In this document: positions 8,696 through 17,909 of the stretch, piece after piece
Layout of the letters: the number at the start of each line of letters is the position of its first letter
Position numbering within the stretch: the first letter of the stretch is position 1
From: a bacterium
GTDB lineage: Bacteria > Moduliflexota > Moduliflexia > Moduliflexales > JAUQPW01
DNA: 50,842 nucleotides
Direction: 5' to 3'
Assembly: GCA_030550175.1 (NCBI GenBank)
Contig: JAUQPW010000008.1
Location: 34,137-84,978, forward strand
Translations under genes and position numbers: made by a program
Notes under the pieces: model-generated
The model's input: the letters and a program-made list of their open reading frames with translations, nothing else
What the model was told of the DNA's origin: nothing
Database searches by the model: none

Positions 8696-10635
8696 GCCCG
8701 TCTCAAATCTGCTTCCAGTTGGAGTTGGGTCATGACTTGAACGTGCATACTTCTCTCGAAAATCTCATAGCGCGCCTTTCCCCGTGTCTTGGCTTGATAC
8801 ATCGCTATATCTGCATTACGCAGGAGATCTTCTGGACAATCATAGCCTGATGTGTTCAAGGCAATCCCTATACTCACAGTAGTAAATACCTCCTGTCCGT
8901 TCAAATTCACTGGTAAGGCTAACTCCTTCTGGATCCGGTCAGCAACCTCCGTTGCATCACTCACCTTTTTGATATCGTTGAGCAGAATGACGAACTCATC
9001 TCCTCCAAAACGTGCTATGGTATCAACCGCGCGGAGCAATCCTTTTAATCTTTGGGCCATAGTAATAAGCAATTGATCTCCGGCCATGTGTCCGAGGCTA
9101 TCATTGATTACCTTAAAGCGATCAAGATCAAGGAAAAGTACGGCAAACAGATATTCTTTGTGCCGTTTTTCGTATTCAACTGTCTGTTTCAATCGATCCA
9201 TGAATAAAGCCCGATTTGGTAGATCTGTTAGAGAATCATAAAAGGCATTATATACCAGTTTTTCTTCTATCTGTTTACGCTCAGTAATGTCTCGGGCCAC
9301 ACCGAAAATGCCAATTACTTTACCCGAATCGTTATACTGTGGCAAGACCATGTCTTCTATCCAACGGTATTCCCCTGTCCTTTTGTGCCGTAACCGATAT
9401 TCCCGAATACCGCCTCTTTTACTCATGAACACCTTCCTGGTTGATTCCGCTAAACCGGGAATATCATCTGGATGAACCAGACTGAACCAAAGACTAGAAT
9501 TCTTCAAAAATTCTTCTGGTTTATAGCCAATGATGTCCTCAACCCGACCGCTGACTAACTGAACGGATCCTTCATAGGGGTTATCTTCAGTTATGTCAAC
9601 TTTGTAAACCACTTCATTAATGTTTTCCAAAACCATACGATACTTTCTTTCACTTTCCCGCAAAGCCTCCTCAGCCCGTTTACGCTCAATGAAGTGAACA
9701 ATTTGATTGCCAATGTCAATCATCATGTTGAGGAGGTTATTATCGGGTTGGCGGATATGATGGCTAAAGAACACCATGACGCCACTTACTTTACCTTCAC
9801 TTTGGATGGGGAAAGCAATAGCTCCGTGTAGTCCTGCTCTGGCAGCGAAGGGTGCTCGAAGAAAATCGGTATCTACAACAACATCGGTTAGCCATATAGG
9901 TTGACCGCTAGACCAAACACGCCCTGGTAAACCCTTCTCAGGCGAAAAGGTTATCTGCCGACTGATTGCTTCAAACTCCCGGAGTTCTAATGACGGTATG
10001 TGCCACATCCCTTCCAGATATAACGCATTGGAGTTGGAATCTATACACCACAGCTCACCGAGTTCCCACTCTAGACCTTCACAGATAACCTGAAGAAGCT
10101 TTGGGACGGCCTCATCGATTGTGGCCGACTCTGCCAGAATACGACTGACAGTGAATGGTATGGCTTGACGTTGCTCGGTACGCTTACACTCGGTAATATC
10201 TCTGCCGCAAGAAACAAAATGAGTTATGTTTCCTTGGGCATTTGTAACAGGTGTGATAGTCTTTTCCTCATAATACAACTCACCATCTTTTTTCTTGTTT
10301 ATGAACACAGCGCGGAAAATTCGGCCAGAGAAAATCGTACTCCAAAGTTCTTTGTAGAACCCATTGTCATGTTTACCTGACTTAAGTATTCTTGGGGTTT
10401 TGCCAATCACTTCTTCTTTAGCGTATCCTGTTATTTTCTCAAAGGCAGGATTGACATATTCGATAACCCCATCCCTGTTAGTAATAATTATGCTATCAGT
10501 GGTGGATTCAACGGCACTTAAGAGTTGTTCTAAAATCCCTGCTGTACGTTCTTTGGTTTTTGTCAACATCGGATTGTGCGTACGCCTGAGGTCACCAATC
10601 TCACCATCAGGAATAATCTCCTTCGGGAGCAACAC
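8683..10635 (-). CDS. PAS-GAF-PAS-GGDEF diguanylate cyclase, truncated by loss of its EAL domain
   Basis: 650 residues, GTG start with AGGGAG eight bases upstream. Order: PAS/PAC (about 35-150), GAF (about 155-310), PAS/PAC (about 330-455), GGDEF (about 465-635). The cyclase domain looks active: RFGGDEF is intact, with the metal Asp in [11 protein letters not shown], and an RAVD I-site stands five residues before GGDEF, so product inhibition is expected. The protein stops at [11 protein letters not shown], which in bifunctional relatives leads straight into the EAL domain. The next bases encode a distant EAL segment in another frame, so about 435 bp were probably lost. No transmembrane segment is obvious. 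It sits inside the nos cluster, co-directional, after a terminator-like hairpin. Confidence 0.9.
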   Translation of the reverse strand: MLLPKEIIPDGEIGDLRRTHNPMLTKTKERTAGILEQLLSAVESTTDSIIITNRDGVIEYVNPAFEKITGYAKEEVIGKTPRILKSGKHDNGFYKELWSTIFSGRIFRAVFINKKKDGELYYEEKTITPVTNAQGNITHFVSCGRDITECKRTEQRQAIPFTVSRILAESATIDEAVPKLLQVICEGLEWELGELWCIDSNSNALYLEGMWHIPSLELREFEAISRQITFSPEKGLPGRVWSSGQPIWLTDVVVDTDFLRAPFAARAGLHGAIAFPIQSEGKVSGVMVFFSHHIRQPDNNLLNMMIDIGNQIVHFIERKRAEEALRESERKYRMVLENINEVVYKVDITEDNPYEGSVQLVSGRVEDIIGYKPEEFLKNSSLWFSLVHPDDIPGLAESTRKVFMSKRGGIREYRLRHKRTGEYRWIEDMVLPQYNDSGKVIGIFGVARDITERKQIEEKLVYNAFYDSLTDLPNRALFMDRLKQTVEYEKRHKEYLFAVLFLDLDRFKVINDSLGHMAGDQLLITMAQRLKGLLRAVDTIARFGGDEFVILLNDIKKVSDATEVADRIQKELALPVNLNGQEVFTTVSIGIALNTSGYDCPEDLLRNADIAMYQAKTRGKARYEIFERSMHVQVMTQLQLEADLRRAIER

Positions 10636-10797
10636 CTTTGTCTCTCCCTAGGTAACACGGCAATCAGCTACAGACGTGACATCCACACCTCCTTTTTGCT
10701 GAGAGACGAAGCATAAAACTGTTAACCCTATCATCCTGACTGATCACCTTTTCGCCAGAATTTTTCAATCATAACGAATTATCAACAAAAAAATGTG

Positions 10798-10823
10798 AAA
10801 GTACAGTTCATAATGTGTACTTT
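10798..10823 (-). terminator. Terminator-like hairpin at the end of nosF
   Basis: AAAGTACA and TGTACTTT form an 8-bp perfect stem around a 10-nt loop containing the nosF stop codon. On the minus strand a run of seven T follows after CACA. It could end nosZ-B-D-F transcription before the GGDEF gene. The stem is AT-rich, so strength is uncertain. Confidence 0.5.
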
Positions 10824-11707
10824 AAATAAATTTCCTCGAAGGATGGTTCTTCTGTCGAAAACCACTTAATGATCGCACCGGCCTTTGAAAGGGCTTGCAG
10901 GATAGAAAGGCGATCTTCGGGCTTTGAGGATACGACCAGATGAGCATCAAGGAGTTTCGCTTCTGTAGCTCCGGCATCGAGGGCTGTCTTGATAAAATTT
11001 TCGTTTGGATTGTTCAGTAATAAGCGCATACGTGAATTGACCCTTATGGCATTTTTTAAGATTTCCACCGACTCAACGGCTGCCAACTTACCACCGACAA
11101 GTATCGCCACCCTATCGGCCAACTGCTCGATATCAGAAAGAACGTGGGAAGAAAACAGGATCGTCTTACCCTCTTGCTTAAGCATGGCGATCAATTTTCT
11201 GAATTTTATTGCTCCTTCAGGATCAAGACTGGCAGTGGGCTCATCCAGGAGGAGTAGAGGTGCATTGGGCAGAAAGGCCACAGCTATGCCCAGACGCTGA
11301 ATCATTCCGCCGGAAAATTCGCTGACTGACCTGTCAGCAAATCCATTAAAGCTGAAGTGGAGTTTTTCAAGCACCTGATCAATCCGATCCAGCGGCAGTT
11401 TCCTTAAGCGACAATAGAACTCAAGAACTTCTCGAGCTGTGAGGTTTTCATAAAAAGCGACCCGCTGGGGAAGATAACTAAGTAAACTTTTCGCTTCCCA
11501 CGAGTTTTTCCAGACATCTATACCATTAATCCATATATGGCCAGAAGTTGGTGACATGAGACCGGTGATACATTTCAGAATGGTTGTCTTGCCGCTTCCA
11601 TTCGGACCTAGTAAGGCAAAAGTCTCTCCGGCCTTTACCTGAAAGGATATATCCTTCACAGCAGTAAAATTACCGAATTTTTTGGTTAACCCTTTTACCT
11701 CGATCAT
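10808..11707 (-). CDS. nosF: NosF, ABC transporter ATPase of the nos system
   Basis: 299 residues with all ABC ATPase motifs: Walker A GPNGSGKTT, Q-loop in SYLPQRV, signature FSGGMIQRLG, Walker B LLLLDEPTASLDP and switch His in SSHVL. The C-terminal extension beyond the ATPase core is usual for NosF. It works with NosY to supply sulfur species and chaperone NosD during CuZ assembly. Its start overlaps the nosD stop by four bases (ATGA), indicating coupling. A terminator-like hairpin overlaps its stop codon. Confidence 0.9.
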   Translation of the reverse strand: MIEVKGLTKKFGNFTAVKDISFQVKAGETFALLGPNGSGKTTILKCITGLMSPTSGHIWINGIDVWKNSWEAKSLLSYLPQRVAFYENLTAREVLEFYCRLRKLPLDRIDQVLEKLHFSFNGFADRSVSEFSGGMIQRLGIAVAFLPNAPLLLLDEPTASLDPEGAIKFRKLIAMLKQEGKTILFSSHVLSDIEQLADRVAILVGGKLAAVESVEILKNAIRVNSRMRLLLNNPNENFIKTALDAGATEAKLLDAHLVVSSKPEDRLSILQALSKAGAIIKWFSTEEPSFEEIYLKYTL

Positions 11708-13098
11708 CGCTTTTTTCCCTTCGCAATCAGGGTAATAGATATCCCCAGCATGACAAAGGGTAAGATCAAGGAAAAGTAGGGGCAGGTTTCAAACCTGCCC
11801 CTACTTAATCCTCCATCCAACTCTGGCATCTGGATAGACCATACTACCGGTTTCATGAGAGGGTAAAAATCGAATTCCCTGGATCCCTCGATCACCGGGA
11901 AAGTCTTTTCAGCCAAAGCGAGGGCTTGAGACGCCGGGCTAAAGAGGTAGAGTCGGAGTCGAGGATGATTTCCTTCCAGATACTGGAAAATGTTTTGAAT
12001 CTTGAAAGGTATGTCACCTATGCCGTCAGCATCTAAATCGTAGCCATCATAATCGCTCCAGTAATTTCCAACTCCTCCATGGCTCCATTGTGTTGTGGTA
12101 TTTTTGCCGATCACCTGTATGGGGCTCAGGTTATCCACAAAGTTATTCCTCTGAAATACATTTCCCGAAGCGCTGGTAAAGATCTGAATAGCGGTATCGT
12201 TTGCTGCAATGAGATTATGTCTAAATAGACTATTTCTCAGTGCCTCCATAAATATGCCAACGGCATTATCCATGATCAGATTCTCCTCGGCCAGACAGTC
12301 ATCACTGTCCTGGAACAGGAGGCCAAAAGAACTGAAACCTCGATTATGGATAAAAATGTTTCGTCTAAATTCAATCCGCCGAGAATACATAATAGCAGCA
12401 CCGGCAACATTGTTATAAAATAGATTTTCTTCAAACTTATTGTCATCGGAAAACATATAATGTAAGCCGTAGCGGAGGTCCGATACACGGTTTCCACGAA
12501 GGATACTTTTATATGCATTTTGCAGATACATTCCATCGCGAGCCTGTTTGATGGTGTTTCCAACAATGATGTTGTTGGTGGCGTTCCAGATGTGAATGCC
12601 GCTACCTCTTTCACCGGGTTCAAGAAAATCCCTGCCCTGGATTACATTCCCTCTGACTATATTATCATTGGAACTAAAGAAGTAGATTCCGAAAAGCACA
12701 TCGCGTAGTTTATTTTCTTCAATTCTATTACCGTTTGACTTGAGTAGAATACCTGAATCTTCATCAACCAGCATGTTCCCACTATGTTCAATAATGAAAC
12801 CTCGAACCACACAGCCATCGGCATTTACTGTTATGACACTTCCCCGACCATCTCCTTGAAGGATGGGGTTATCTATGCCCTCGAGAACAACTTGTTTATC
12901 GAGGATAAGATTACCTTTATAAATTCCACTTTTGACTCGAATGGTATCCCCTGCAGTTGCATAGGTAAGAGCTTCCTGGACCGAGGTAAAAGGTTCGCCC
13001 GGGCCAACGATGAGAGTTCTGGCCTTCACTTCCAGAGGTAAAGTAGAGCCAGCCAATCCCAGCAAGACCACCAGAAAAATTCGCTTGGACCACCTCAT
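11704..13098 (-). CDS. nosD: NosD, periplasmic copper-insertion protein, with a repeat inside its coding end
   Basis: Parallel beta-helix protein of the NosD family (carbohydrate-binding/sugar-hydrolysis repeats such as NRIEENKLRDVLFGIYF and NNIIVGNTIKQARDGMYL). I place the start at the ATG at 13098 (MRWSKRIFLVVLLGL, a clear signal peptide). The frame is open to 13170, but those codons lie in G-rich repeat sequence. After the beta-helix come the usual NYWSDYDGYDLDADGIGD segment and a C-terminal membrane helix (about the last 25 residues). Between these, codons for LSRGRFETCPYF are contributed by a palindromic repeat. The frame is kept, and the stop overlaps the nosF start. Confidence 0.88.
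   Translation of the reverse strand: MRWSKRIFLVVLLGLAGSTLPLEVKARTLIVGPGEPFTSVQEALTYATAGDTIRVKSGIYKGNLILDKQVVLEGIDNPILQGDGRGSVITVNADGCVVRGFIIEHSGNMLVDEDSGILLKSNGNRIEENKLRDVLFGIYFFSSNDNIVRGNVIQGRDFLEPGERGSGIHIWNATNNIIVGNTIKQARDGMYLQNAYKSILRGNRVSDLRYGLHYMFSDDNKFEENLFYNNVAGAAIMYSRRIEFRRNIFIHNRGFSSFGLLFQDSDDCLAEENLIMDNAVGIFMEALRNSLFRHNLIAANDTAIQIFTSASGNVFQRNNFVDNLSPIQVIGKNTTTQWSHGGVGNYWSDYDGYDLDADGIGDIPFKIQNIFQYLEGNHPRLRLYLFSPASQALALAEKTFPVIEGSREFDFYPLMKPVVWSIQMPELDGGLSRGRFETCPYFSLILPFVMLGISITLIAKGKKR
11776..11804. repeat. GTAGGGGC-type palindrome inserted in the nosD frame
   Basis: A perfect palindrome with arms GTAGGGGCAGGTTT and AAACCTGCCCCTAC around one base, flanked by AAG and CTT that extend the pairing. 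It is the same type as the element at 13927-13955 but lies within codons of nosD, just before the C-terminal membrane helix. Confidence 0.75.
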
Positions 13099-13192
13099 GA
13101 AGGTGCTTATGGGAGCGGGGGATACGGAGGTGGGGGGAGGAAATGAGCATTTATACTCTCCCACTTCCACATCCCCACACTCCTACTTTAGT
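13099..13192. repeat. G-rich/C-rich element between nosB and nosD
   Basis: Contains a G-rich tract (GGGAGCGGGGGATACGGAGG) followed by CTCCCACTTCCACATCCCC, giving imperfect inverted pairing such as TGGGAG/CTCCCA. It resembles the GGGAGTATGGG hairpins in the gaps of the molybdoenzyme operon. The apparent N-terminal extension of NosD is encoded here. Confidence 0.45.
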
Positions 13193-13912
13193 TCACTTTA
13201 GGGTACTTAAACGCTTATAACTTTTTACGTGCCTTCCCGATAATAGAATAGAAACAAGCAACAACAGGAGAAAACCAACCAGAAAATAGGAAGCCGGGCC
13301 AGGATAGCTGTAAACGGTAAAGTTTGCAAGTTGTTTTGATCCAATAATGGGGGGCATGAATGGGGGAACTTTTACCGGAGCTTTTGGGTCCAGGTTGTGA
13401 CCATACTGATAAAGTCGATTATAAAAACTCCAAAACGAGAAGAGGCTGAAGTATATAAAAAGAACCGTCGTATCCACCAGGTTCGACATCTTGCCCAATA
13501 CGATTGTGCGCAGAGTAAGGATGAAGAAAATACCGATCATCAGAGGAATCCATCCAAACTCACTGAAATCACTTTCAAGCAACGGACGCATACCGATATA
13601 GTGATTAAGGGTATTGATCTCTTGCAAGTCATTTCTCCCCTCAGGATGACCGCCGTCAAGGGTGTATGAATAGATATAGAGATTCAAGCCATCAGGAAAT
13701 TGATTTGCATAAAGTGTCATATTCCAAAGGGGGAAGATAAACGTTGGAATAAGCAGCACTGCGGCGATCAGGATAATGAGGCGGCTCCGTAGCCTTAAGG
13801 GGAGATCAAAAAAAGCGTTCGCCTTCTCCAACCACTTTTCCATGTCGAATTTTCCCTCCAGGGGTTGAATAGCCGATTCCTGCCTTGAAATGAAATCTTG
13901 TATGTTTGACAT
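13193..13912 (-). CDS. nosB: NosB-like membrane protein of clade II nos clusters
   Basis: 239 residues, immediately downstream of nosZ, with about four transmembrane segments (near 43-63, 120-140, 145-165 and 210-230). Between the first two lies a polar extracytoplasmic loop rich in aromatic residues (GLNLYIYSYTLDGGHPEG and NTLNHYIGMRPL). Position, size and topology match NosB, the membrane protein of unknown function that follows nosZ in clade II clusters. The call rests on context and overall pattern rather than catalytic motifs. The Shine-Dalgarno is weak (GACGGAAT). It is separated from nosZ by a GTAGGGG-type palindrome. Confidence 0.72.
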   Translation of the reverse strand: MSNIQDFISRQESAIQPLEGKFDMEKWLEKANAFFDLPLRLRSRLIILIAAVLLIPTFIFPLWNMTLYANQFPDGLNLYIYSYTLDGGHPEGRNDLQEINTLNHYIGMRPLLESDFSEFGWIPLMIGIFFILTLRTIVLGKMSNLVDTTVLFIYFSLFSFWSFYNRLYQYGHNLDPKAPVKVPPFMPPIIGSKQLANFTVYSYPGPASYFLVGFLLLLLVSILLSGRHVKSYKRLSTLK

Positions 13913-13926
13913 AAGTTATTCCGTCT

Positions 13927-13955
13927 GTAGGGGTAGGTTTAAAACCTACCCCTAC
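13927..13955. repeat. GTAGGGG-type palindrome between nosZ and nosB
   Basis: Arms GTAGGGGTAGGTTT and AAACCTACCCCTAC around one base, directly upstream of nosB. Differs from the nosD copy by a symmetric C-to-T/G-to-A change, so pairing is preserved. Confidence 0.75.
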
Positions 13956-14044
13956 TTAAAAACCTTAAAAACCCGCTAACGGTCGATTAGCCCAGTATCT
14001 CTAGAGATAGCGTTTTCACATCTTTTCTTATACCAAATCCGGTT

Positions 14045-14072
14045 GTAAGGACGACCAACCGGTCGCCCTTAC
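14045..14072. repeat. GTAAGG-type palindrome abutting the nosZ stop
   Basis: GTAAGGACGACC and GGTCGCCCTTAC form an imperfect hairpin around AACC, starting at the last base of the nosZ stop codon. It has the same outer arms as the other GTAGGGGC palindromes with a different centre, and may act as a 3' end stabiliser for nosZ mRNA. Confidence 0.6.
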
Positions 14073-15973
14073 TAGCGAATCATACCTGTCGATACGCTTT
14101 GTTTCGGTTTTACCAGAAGATATCCTTGCATTTCTTGATGCAGCGCTGAACAGAAGTTTGTACAGTAAAACGGATGAACACCGGGTTTGTTCGCCACAAA
14201 TTCGATGGTTTTAGTCTCTCCTGGGTCGACCACTACATTGATGTTGTACTCATTCAAACCAAAACCATGGAGCATATCCGTCGTCTGTTCGATGTTTGTG
14301 AGGTGAATTGTCACATGATCACCCTCATTGACCTCGATCTTCCAGGGTTCAAAACTACTGCGTACCGCTATCATCTTCACCGTTACGTGGTTCTCATTTC
14401 GTTCGACCTTTGCGTCCTTTACATCCCAGATTGCCTCTGGATGCTTATTGTCTTCCTTCTTATAAACCTCAATGGGTTTGAGTTTATCGGCTTTGATGAT
14501 TTGTGCATAGTGCGGTTCAGGTTCGGTGAATGCATCATAAAGGAGTTTCATCTTCTCGCCGGATATATCAATTAACTGAGAACTCTCTGGCTGCGATGGA
14601 CCCACACTGATGTGTCGTCCATGTGAAAGCTTGTTCAATGCCACCAGGTATTTTCCCTTGGGGTTTATGGTATCTCCCTCAACAGCCGCAAGATGACCGA
14701 TATTGTAAGAAACAGGAATTTTGTCCACGACTTCCCACGTACCGAGTTTCCACTTAGCAATAGCGCTCTCAACGTAGAGGCTTGTATAAGCATAGCCTTT
14801 ATCATCGAACTGGGTGTGTAGGGGTCCCAGGCCTACATTAACTTCTGCATCCTTAACGGCATCATAGTTAAGAACAGGGATGCCGTCTTCGTTACCGGTG
14901 AAGTCCTTGTTTTGAATTGCCGTTAAGATCTTTTCCATATTGAAAGCTGTAGTAATAGATTGAAGTTTACCACTCCCAATGATATACTTGCCATCCGGAC
15001 TTACATCCACTCCATGTGGGCTTTTCGAGCAGGGAATCAAATAGACAATGTCTGGAACTTCCTTTGGATCAATTACCTTCACACCCGCGATCATCTTGAA
15101 TTTACCATTTTGGATTGCCTGCTCTGCCGCTTTCCAATTTACCGCGGCAATATAATCGCGGTCCTTTTGCGTTGAAGTAACCTCCAGTTTACCAGTGGCC
15201 CGTTCGGAGTTATAAGAGGTCCAGAATGCCCAACCGTAGCTCGGTCCTTTCCCTGCATCGCCAAGGTCGTAATCGAACGGTGGCATAAGGATTTGCCAGC
15301 CAACGCTCATTTCACCGGTTTTGGGATCCACGGCAATTCCCGCCACGACCCCCTTATAATCCGTTGCATATTGCTCAATGGGTGCATAGGCTCCTTTAGG
15401 CAGCGGAATGGAGAAACGAGATGCCGCCAGGATATACTCTGTATTCGGGGTGACAAATGCTCCACCATGATAACCAGAAACATTCGGAATCGGTCCCAGA
15501 ATCTGTTTGGTTTTGAAATCTCTCAGATCAATTCGTGCCATGCGATTGTTTGCATTGTCATTGACGAAGAGCCAGCGTCCATCGTAGTTCCCATTGGTCT
15601 CGCTGAGGGAGGGATGATGTACGTCTCCCCAGGTGAATTCACCAAGCATTTTCTTGGTCTCTTGGTCGAATCCATAGCCTGTCGAGGGATAAGGTGAGAA
15701 AACCGGAATGGTGGCAATGTGTCGCATCGAAGGAATCCCTGCAACAAACACATTACCTGAATGCCCTCCGGAGTAAAAAAGATAATACTCGTCCATATCA
15801 CCGGGAGCGATATAACTTGCAACTGCAGCTCCAATTGTACTACTTTTCTCAGTTCCCTTTTCAACCTCAGGTTTCCTGGAACAACCTGAAAACAGAGTCA
15901 GGCTTAAAATTCCTATTAAACTAAAGGTACTGATCATTCCTTTGAATATAATTTTTTTCCTTACGTTCTTCAT
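14072..15973 (-). CDS. nosZ: NosZ, nitrous oxide reductase (clade II type)
   Basis: 633 residues, ATG preceded by CAGGAG. The enzyme reduces N2O to N2 in the periplasm. The signal is Sec-type with a possible lipoprotein Cys (LTLFSGCSRKP) and no twin-arginine motif, which marks clade II. The N-terminal beta-propeller carries CuZ-type histidines in DVHHPSLSETNG, SGYHGGAFV, KSPHGVDVS, LHTQFDD, IGHLAAVEG and LSHGRHISVG. The C-terminal cupredoxin domain has an intact CuA site, with Cys at about 604 and 608, His 612 and Met 615 (FYCTNFCSALHQEM), plus an upstream His in MLHGFGL. All signs are of a working enzyme. It shares a leader hairpin motif with the preceding cytochrome gene. Confidence 0.95.
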   Translation of the reverse strand: MKNVRKKIIFKGMISTFSLIGILSLTLFSGCSRKPEVEKGTEKSSTIGAAVASYIAPGDMDEYYLFYSGGHSGNVFVAGIPSMRHIATIPVFSPYPSTGYGFDQETKKMLGEFTWGDVHHPSLSETNGNYDGRWLFVNDNANNRMARIDLRDFKTKQILGPIPNVSGYHGGAFVTPNTEYILAASRFSIPLPKGAYAPIEQYATDYKGVVAGIAVDPKTGEMSVGWQILMPPFDYDLGDAGKGPSYGWAFWTSYNSERATGKLEVTSTQKDRDYIAAVNWKAAEQAIQNGKFKMIAGVKVIDPKEVPDIVYLIPCSKSPHGVDVSPDGKYIIGSGKLQSITTAFNMEKILTAIQNKDFTGNEDGIPVLNYDAVKDAEVNVGLGPLHTQFDDKGYAYTSLYVESAIAKWKLGTWEVVDKIPVSYNIGHLAAVEGDTINPKGKYLVALNKLSHGRHISVGPSQPESSQLIDISGEKMKLLYDAFTEPEPHYAQIIKADKLKPIEVYKKEDNKHPEAIWDVKDAKVERNENHVTVKMIAVRSSFEPWKIEVNEGDHVTIHLTNIEQTTDMLHGFGLNEYNINVVVDPGETKTIEFVANKPGVHPFYCTNFCSALHQEMQGYLLVKPKQSVSTGMIR

Positions 15974-16000
15974 AGGCGTATTCTCCTGTATCGGATCAAG

Positions 16001-16023
16001 ACTCGCTACAAATAGCAGCGAGT
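16001..16023 (-). promoter_or_regulatory. Leader hairpin upstream of nosZ
   Basis: ACTCGCT and AGCGAGT form a 7-bp perfect stem, 27 bases before the nosZ start. The loop with its right stem border contains ACAAATAGCAGC, which recurs in the leader of the cytochrome c gene at 16643-16670. It could be an operator or an RNA element; the sequence alone does not decide. Confidence 0.5.
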
Positions 16024-16113
16024 ATTTCCGATCTTACTTTTCTAGGAAATACTCTACAACACAGGTCTATCTTTCCTTTTAGGCTGGTTTTGACTTTTCT
16101 TGCCAAATTCCCT

Positions 16114-16602
16114 TTAATCCTTCCCATCGTCATGAGCTCCGACCTGATTTTCTTCTTTAAGCTTTTTTTGATAGGCTAACTTAAGCTTTTCAATTACTTC
16201 CTGTTTCTCAGCCTCGGTAAGCTTAATCTGCTCTGAGAGAATGATGGCCATGGTCCCTGTTGGACTCGCAAAGAACTCTTCTAGAGTTTTACCGAAGCGA
16301 CTTTGGACATCCACATAGGCATTCGCCAAATCAGGTCCGGCTTTAGTTAGCGATTTGACACCCAACGAACTTACCTCATGGCAGGTAAAACATCCCTTCT
16401 CGACAAAAAAGGCGCCTTCACCGACAGGCTTTCCATGTTTTTCCTCGGCTTCTTTGGATGCAGGCAGATCAACTGCTTTTTTAGAGTCATGCTCAACAGG
16501 AAGATCCCTCTGCCTCCAGCTTAAAAATAAGCTTATACCTAAAACCATTATCACCAAACCCAGACCACCGATTAACCATTTGAGCTTGATTTTTTTCTCC
16601 AT
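16114..16602 (-). CDS. Membrane-anchored monoheme cytochrome c, likely electron donor to NosZ
   Basis: 162 residues from the ATG at 16602, preceded by GGGAG (the frame opens at 16653 but without that site). An N-terminal membrane anchor (LKWLIGGLGLVIMVLGISLFL) is followed by a charged linker and one heme-c domain: KGCFTCHEVSSLG with CxxCH, and Met in GTMAIILSEQ as plausible sixth ligand. It is encoded immediately before nosZ in the same direction, as expected for the c-type cytochromes that feed clade II NosZ. A leader motif shared with nosZ suggests common control. Confidence 0.85.
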   Translation of the reverse strand: MEKKIKLKWLIGGLGLVIMVLGISLFLSWRQRDLPVEHDSKKAVDLPASKEAEEKHGKPVGEGAFFVEKGCFTCHEVSSLGVKSLTKAGPDLANAYVDVQSRFGKTLEEFFASPTGTMAIILSEQIKLTEAEKQEVIEKLKLAYQKKLKEENQVGAHDDGKD

Positions 16603-16642
16603 ATGAATTTCTCCCTTATTCTGTATGATCAAAATTACCAAA

Positions 16643-16670
16643 GCACGCCACAAATAGCAGCAAAACGTGC
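16643..16670 (-). promoter_or_regulatory. Leader hairpin upstream of the nosZ-associated cytochrome c
   Basis: GCACG and CGTGC pair around an 18-nt loop carrying CCACAAATAGCAGC, 41 bases before the chosen ATG. The loop core is almost identical to that before nosZ (GCYACAAATAGCAGC), while the stems differ in sequence. Confidence 0.5.
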
Positions 16671-16992
16671 CTGTTTAGTCTTCTGATAACCTTCCATCGT
16701 TCGTTGCTAAAGAAATATCGCAATCACTATGCCAGGTTGCACAAGGTCTTGACGAAGATGTTACAAAACTTAGGGTTTCAGATAACCAACCGATATAAAG
16801 GTCTGGTAAGATGCGAACTTCAGGGAAAGAGAGGATTTATAGGATCCGTCTTAAAATCTTACATCATTGACAAAAACCAGGGAATTAAAGCTATAATTGA
16901 TAACGTCGGAAATTAAGACAAAAGACAAAATAACGGATATTTATAAAAGGAATGATCTTTGAAATCTTGAAAATTCTGGGTTTTTATAGAGG
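16671..16992. other. Intergenic region between CopD-like gene and cytochrome c
   Basis: No gene is seen. It holds copy D of the dispersed ~84-bp element and presumably the promoter of the cytochrome c-nosZ operon. Confidence 0.5.
16847..16928 (+). repeat. Dispersed ~84-bp element, copy D
   Basis: Starts CCGTCTTAAAATCTTACATC, has CAAAAACCAG in the middle, and ends AATTAAGACAAAAGACAA. The leading GTCTT pairs with the trailing AAGAC. Confidence 0.65.
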
Positions 16993-17538
16993 TTACCCGG
17001 GCCAGCCTCGTACCAGCATAATTCCCAAAGCGATTACCAACAAGGCCAGCAGCAAATTCAACCGTCCAAGCCATCCGGCCTGGCGACGTAACCGTATTGC
17101 TTCAAGCGAGGTGGGATTTGTCTGCCACAGAGCCATGGCCCGTGGCCCAATGATAAAATCGTGCAGAGCACTGGACAGAAGAATCAAGGCCACAAGTAAT
17201 AATTTGATGCCTAAAGTATGACCAAAGGAACTTCGCCAGAATAGATCATTCTGGAAATCCTCCCAACTAAAACCCCGATAGATCAGGTTAGAGAGGCCAC
17301 TCAGGAGGAGCAAGATCAGACAGATCCAACCTATCCAGCGGAAACGCACTCCGATCCAATGGATGAAAGAAGCTCTGATATCCTGGTACTCCGATCGGCG
17401 GATCACTGGAACCAGAACCAGAACTAGAAAAATCATGCCACCAATCCAGGTTACTGCAGCCAGCATATGAAGCCAGACCGAGAACAGGTAGAAAACATTC
17501 ATAAGATTAAAGGCTGAAGGGCCAAGGATAAAAGCCAT
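16993..17538 (-). CDS. CopD-like membrane protein
   Basis: 181 residues with four transmembrane segments and the CopD-type start VWLHMLAAVTWIGGMIF, in which the conserved His and Trp occur. Later features are RFRWIGWICL and GIKLLLVALILLSSALHDF. CopD-family proteins take part in copper uptake or export across the inner membrane, and some related families bind heme. Next to a nos cluster a role in copper supply for NosZ is plausible, but inferred only from position. Start supported by GGTGGAAAG before the ATG. Confidence 0.72.
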   Translation of the reverse strand: MAFILGPSAFNLMNVFYLFSVWLHMLAAVTWIGGMIFLVLVLVPVIRRSEYQDIRASFIHWIGVRFRWIGWICLILLLLSGLSNLIYRGFSWEDFQNDLFWRSSFGHTLGIKLLLVALILLSSALHDFIIGPRAMALWQTNPTSLEAIRLRRQAGWLGRLNLLLALLVIALGIMLVRGWPG

Positions 17539-17909
17539 TATTCGCTTTCCACCTTTGACCCTTTAGAACAACTCTAAAAATTATCATTTATCAAATCCGA
17601 TTCTACGATGTCCGATACCATCAGTTGAAGCCATCGGTGGTCCTACCGTTACCGGAGATGTGAAGGATACCCGGATCTTTATAGGTAACTCCTACCACGC
17701 CCATAATCCCCAACATAGGGAGTACCGATTCTTCTTGTTTTTCGCTATCCAGTCTTATATAAATAGTTGCTTATCCCCAGAGCTGAAAATACCTTACTCC
17801 CAGGATTCCTTGCTGAAAATCTGTTCCTTAGTAAGGAATAGTCATCACTTGAGCTGGTTGTTTTGAGGAAGGTGCCTGGAAAGGACTTGGGGATAGAAAT
17901 TCTCCTCAT
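17539..17909. other. Intergenic region
   Basis: 371 bases between two co-directional genes. I see no coding frame, repeat copy or clear terminator. It may hold a promoter for the copD-like gene. Confidence 0.4.
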
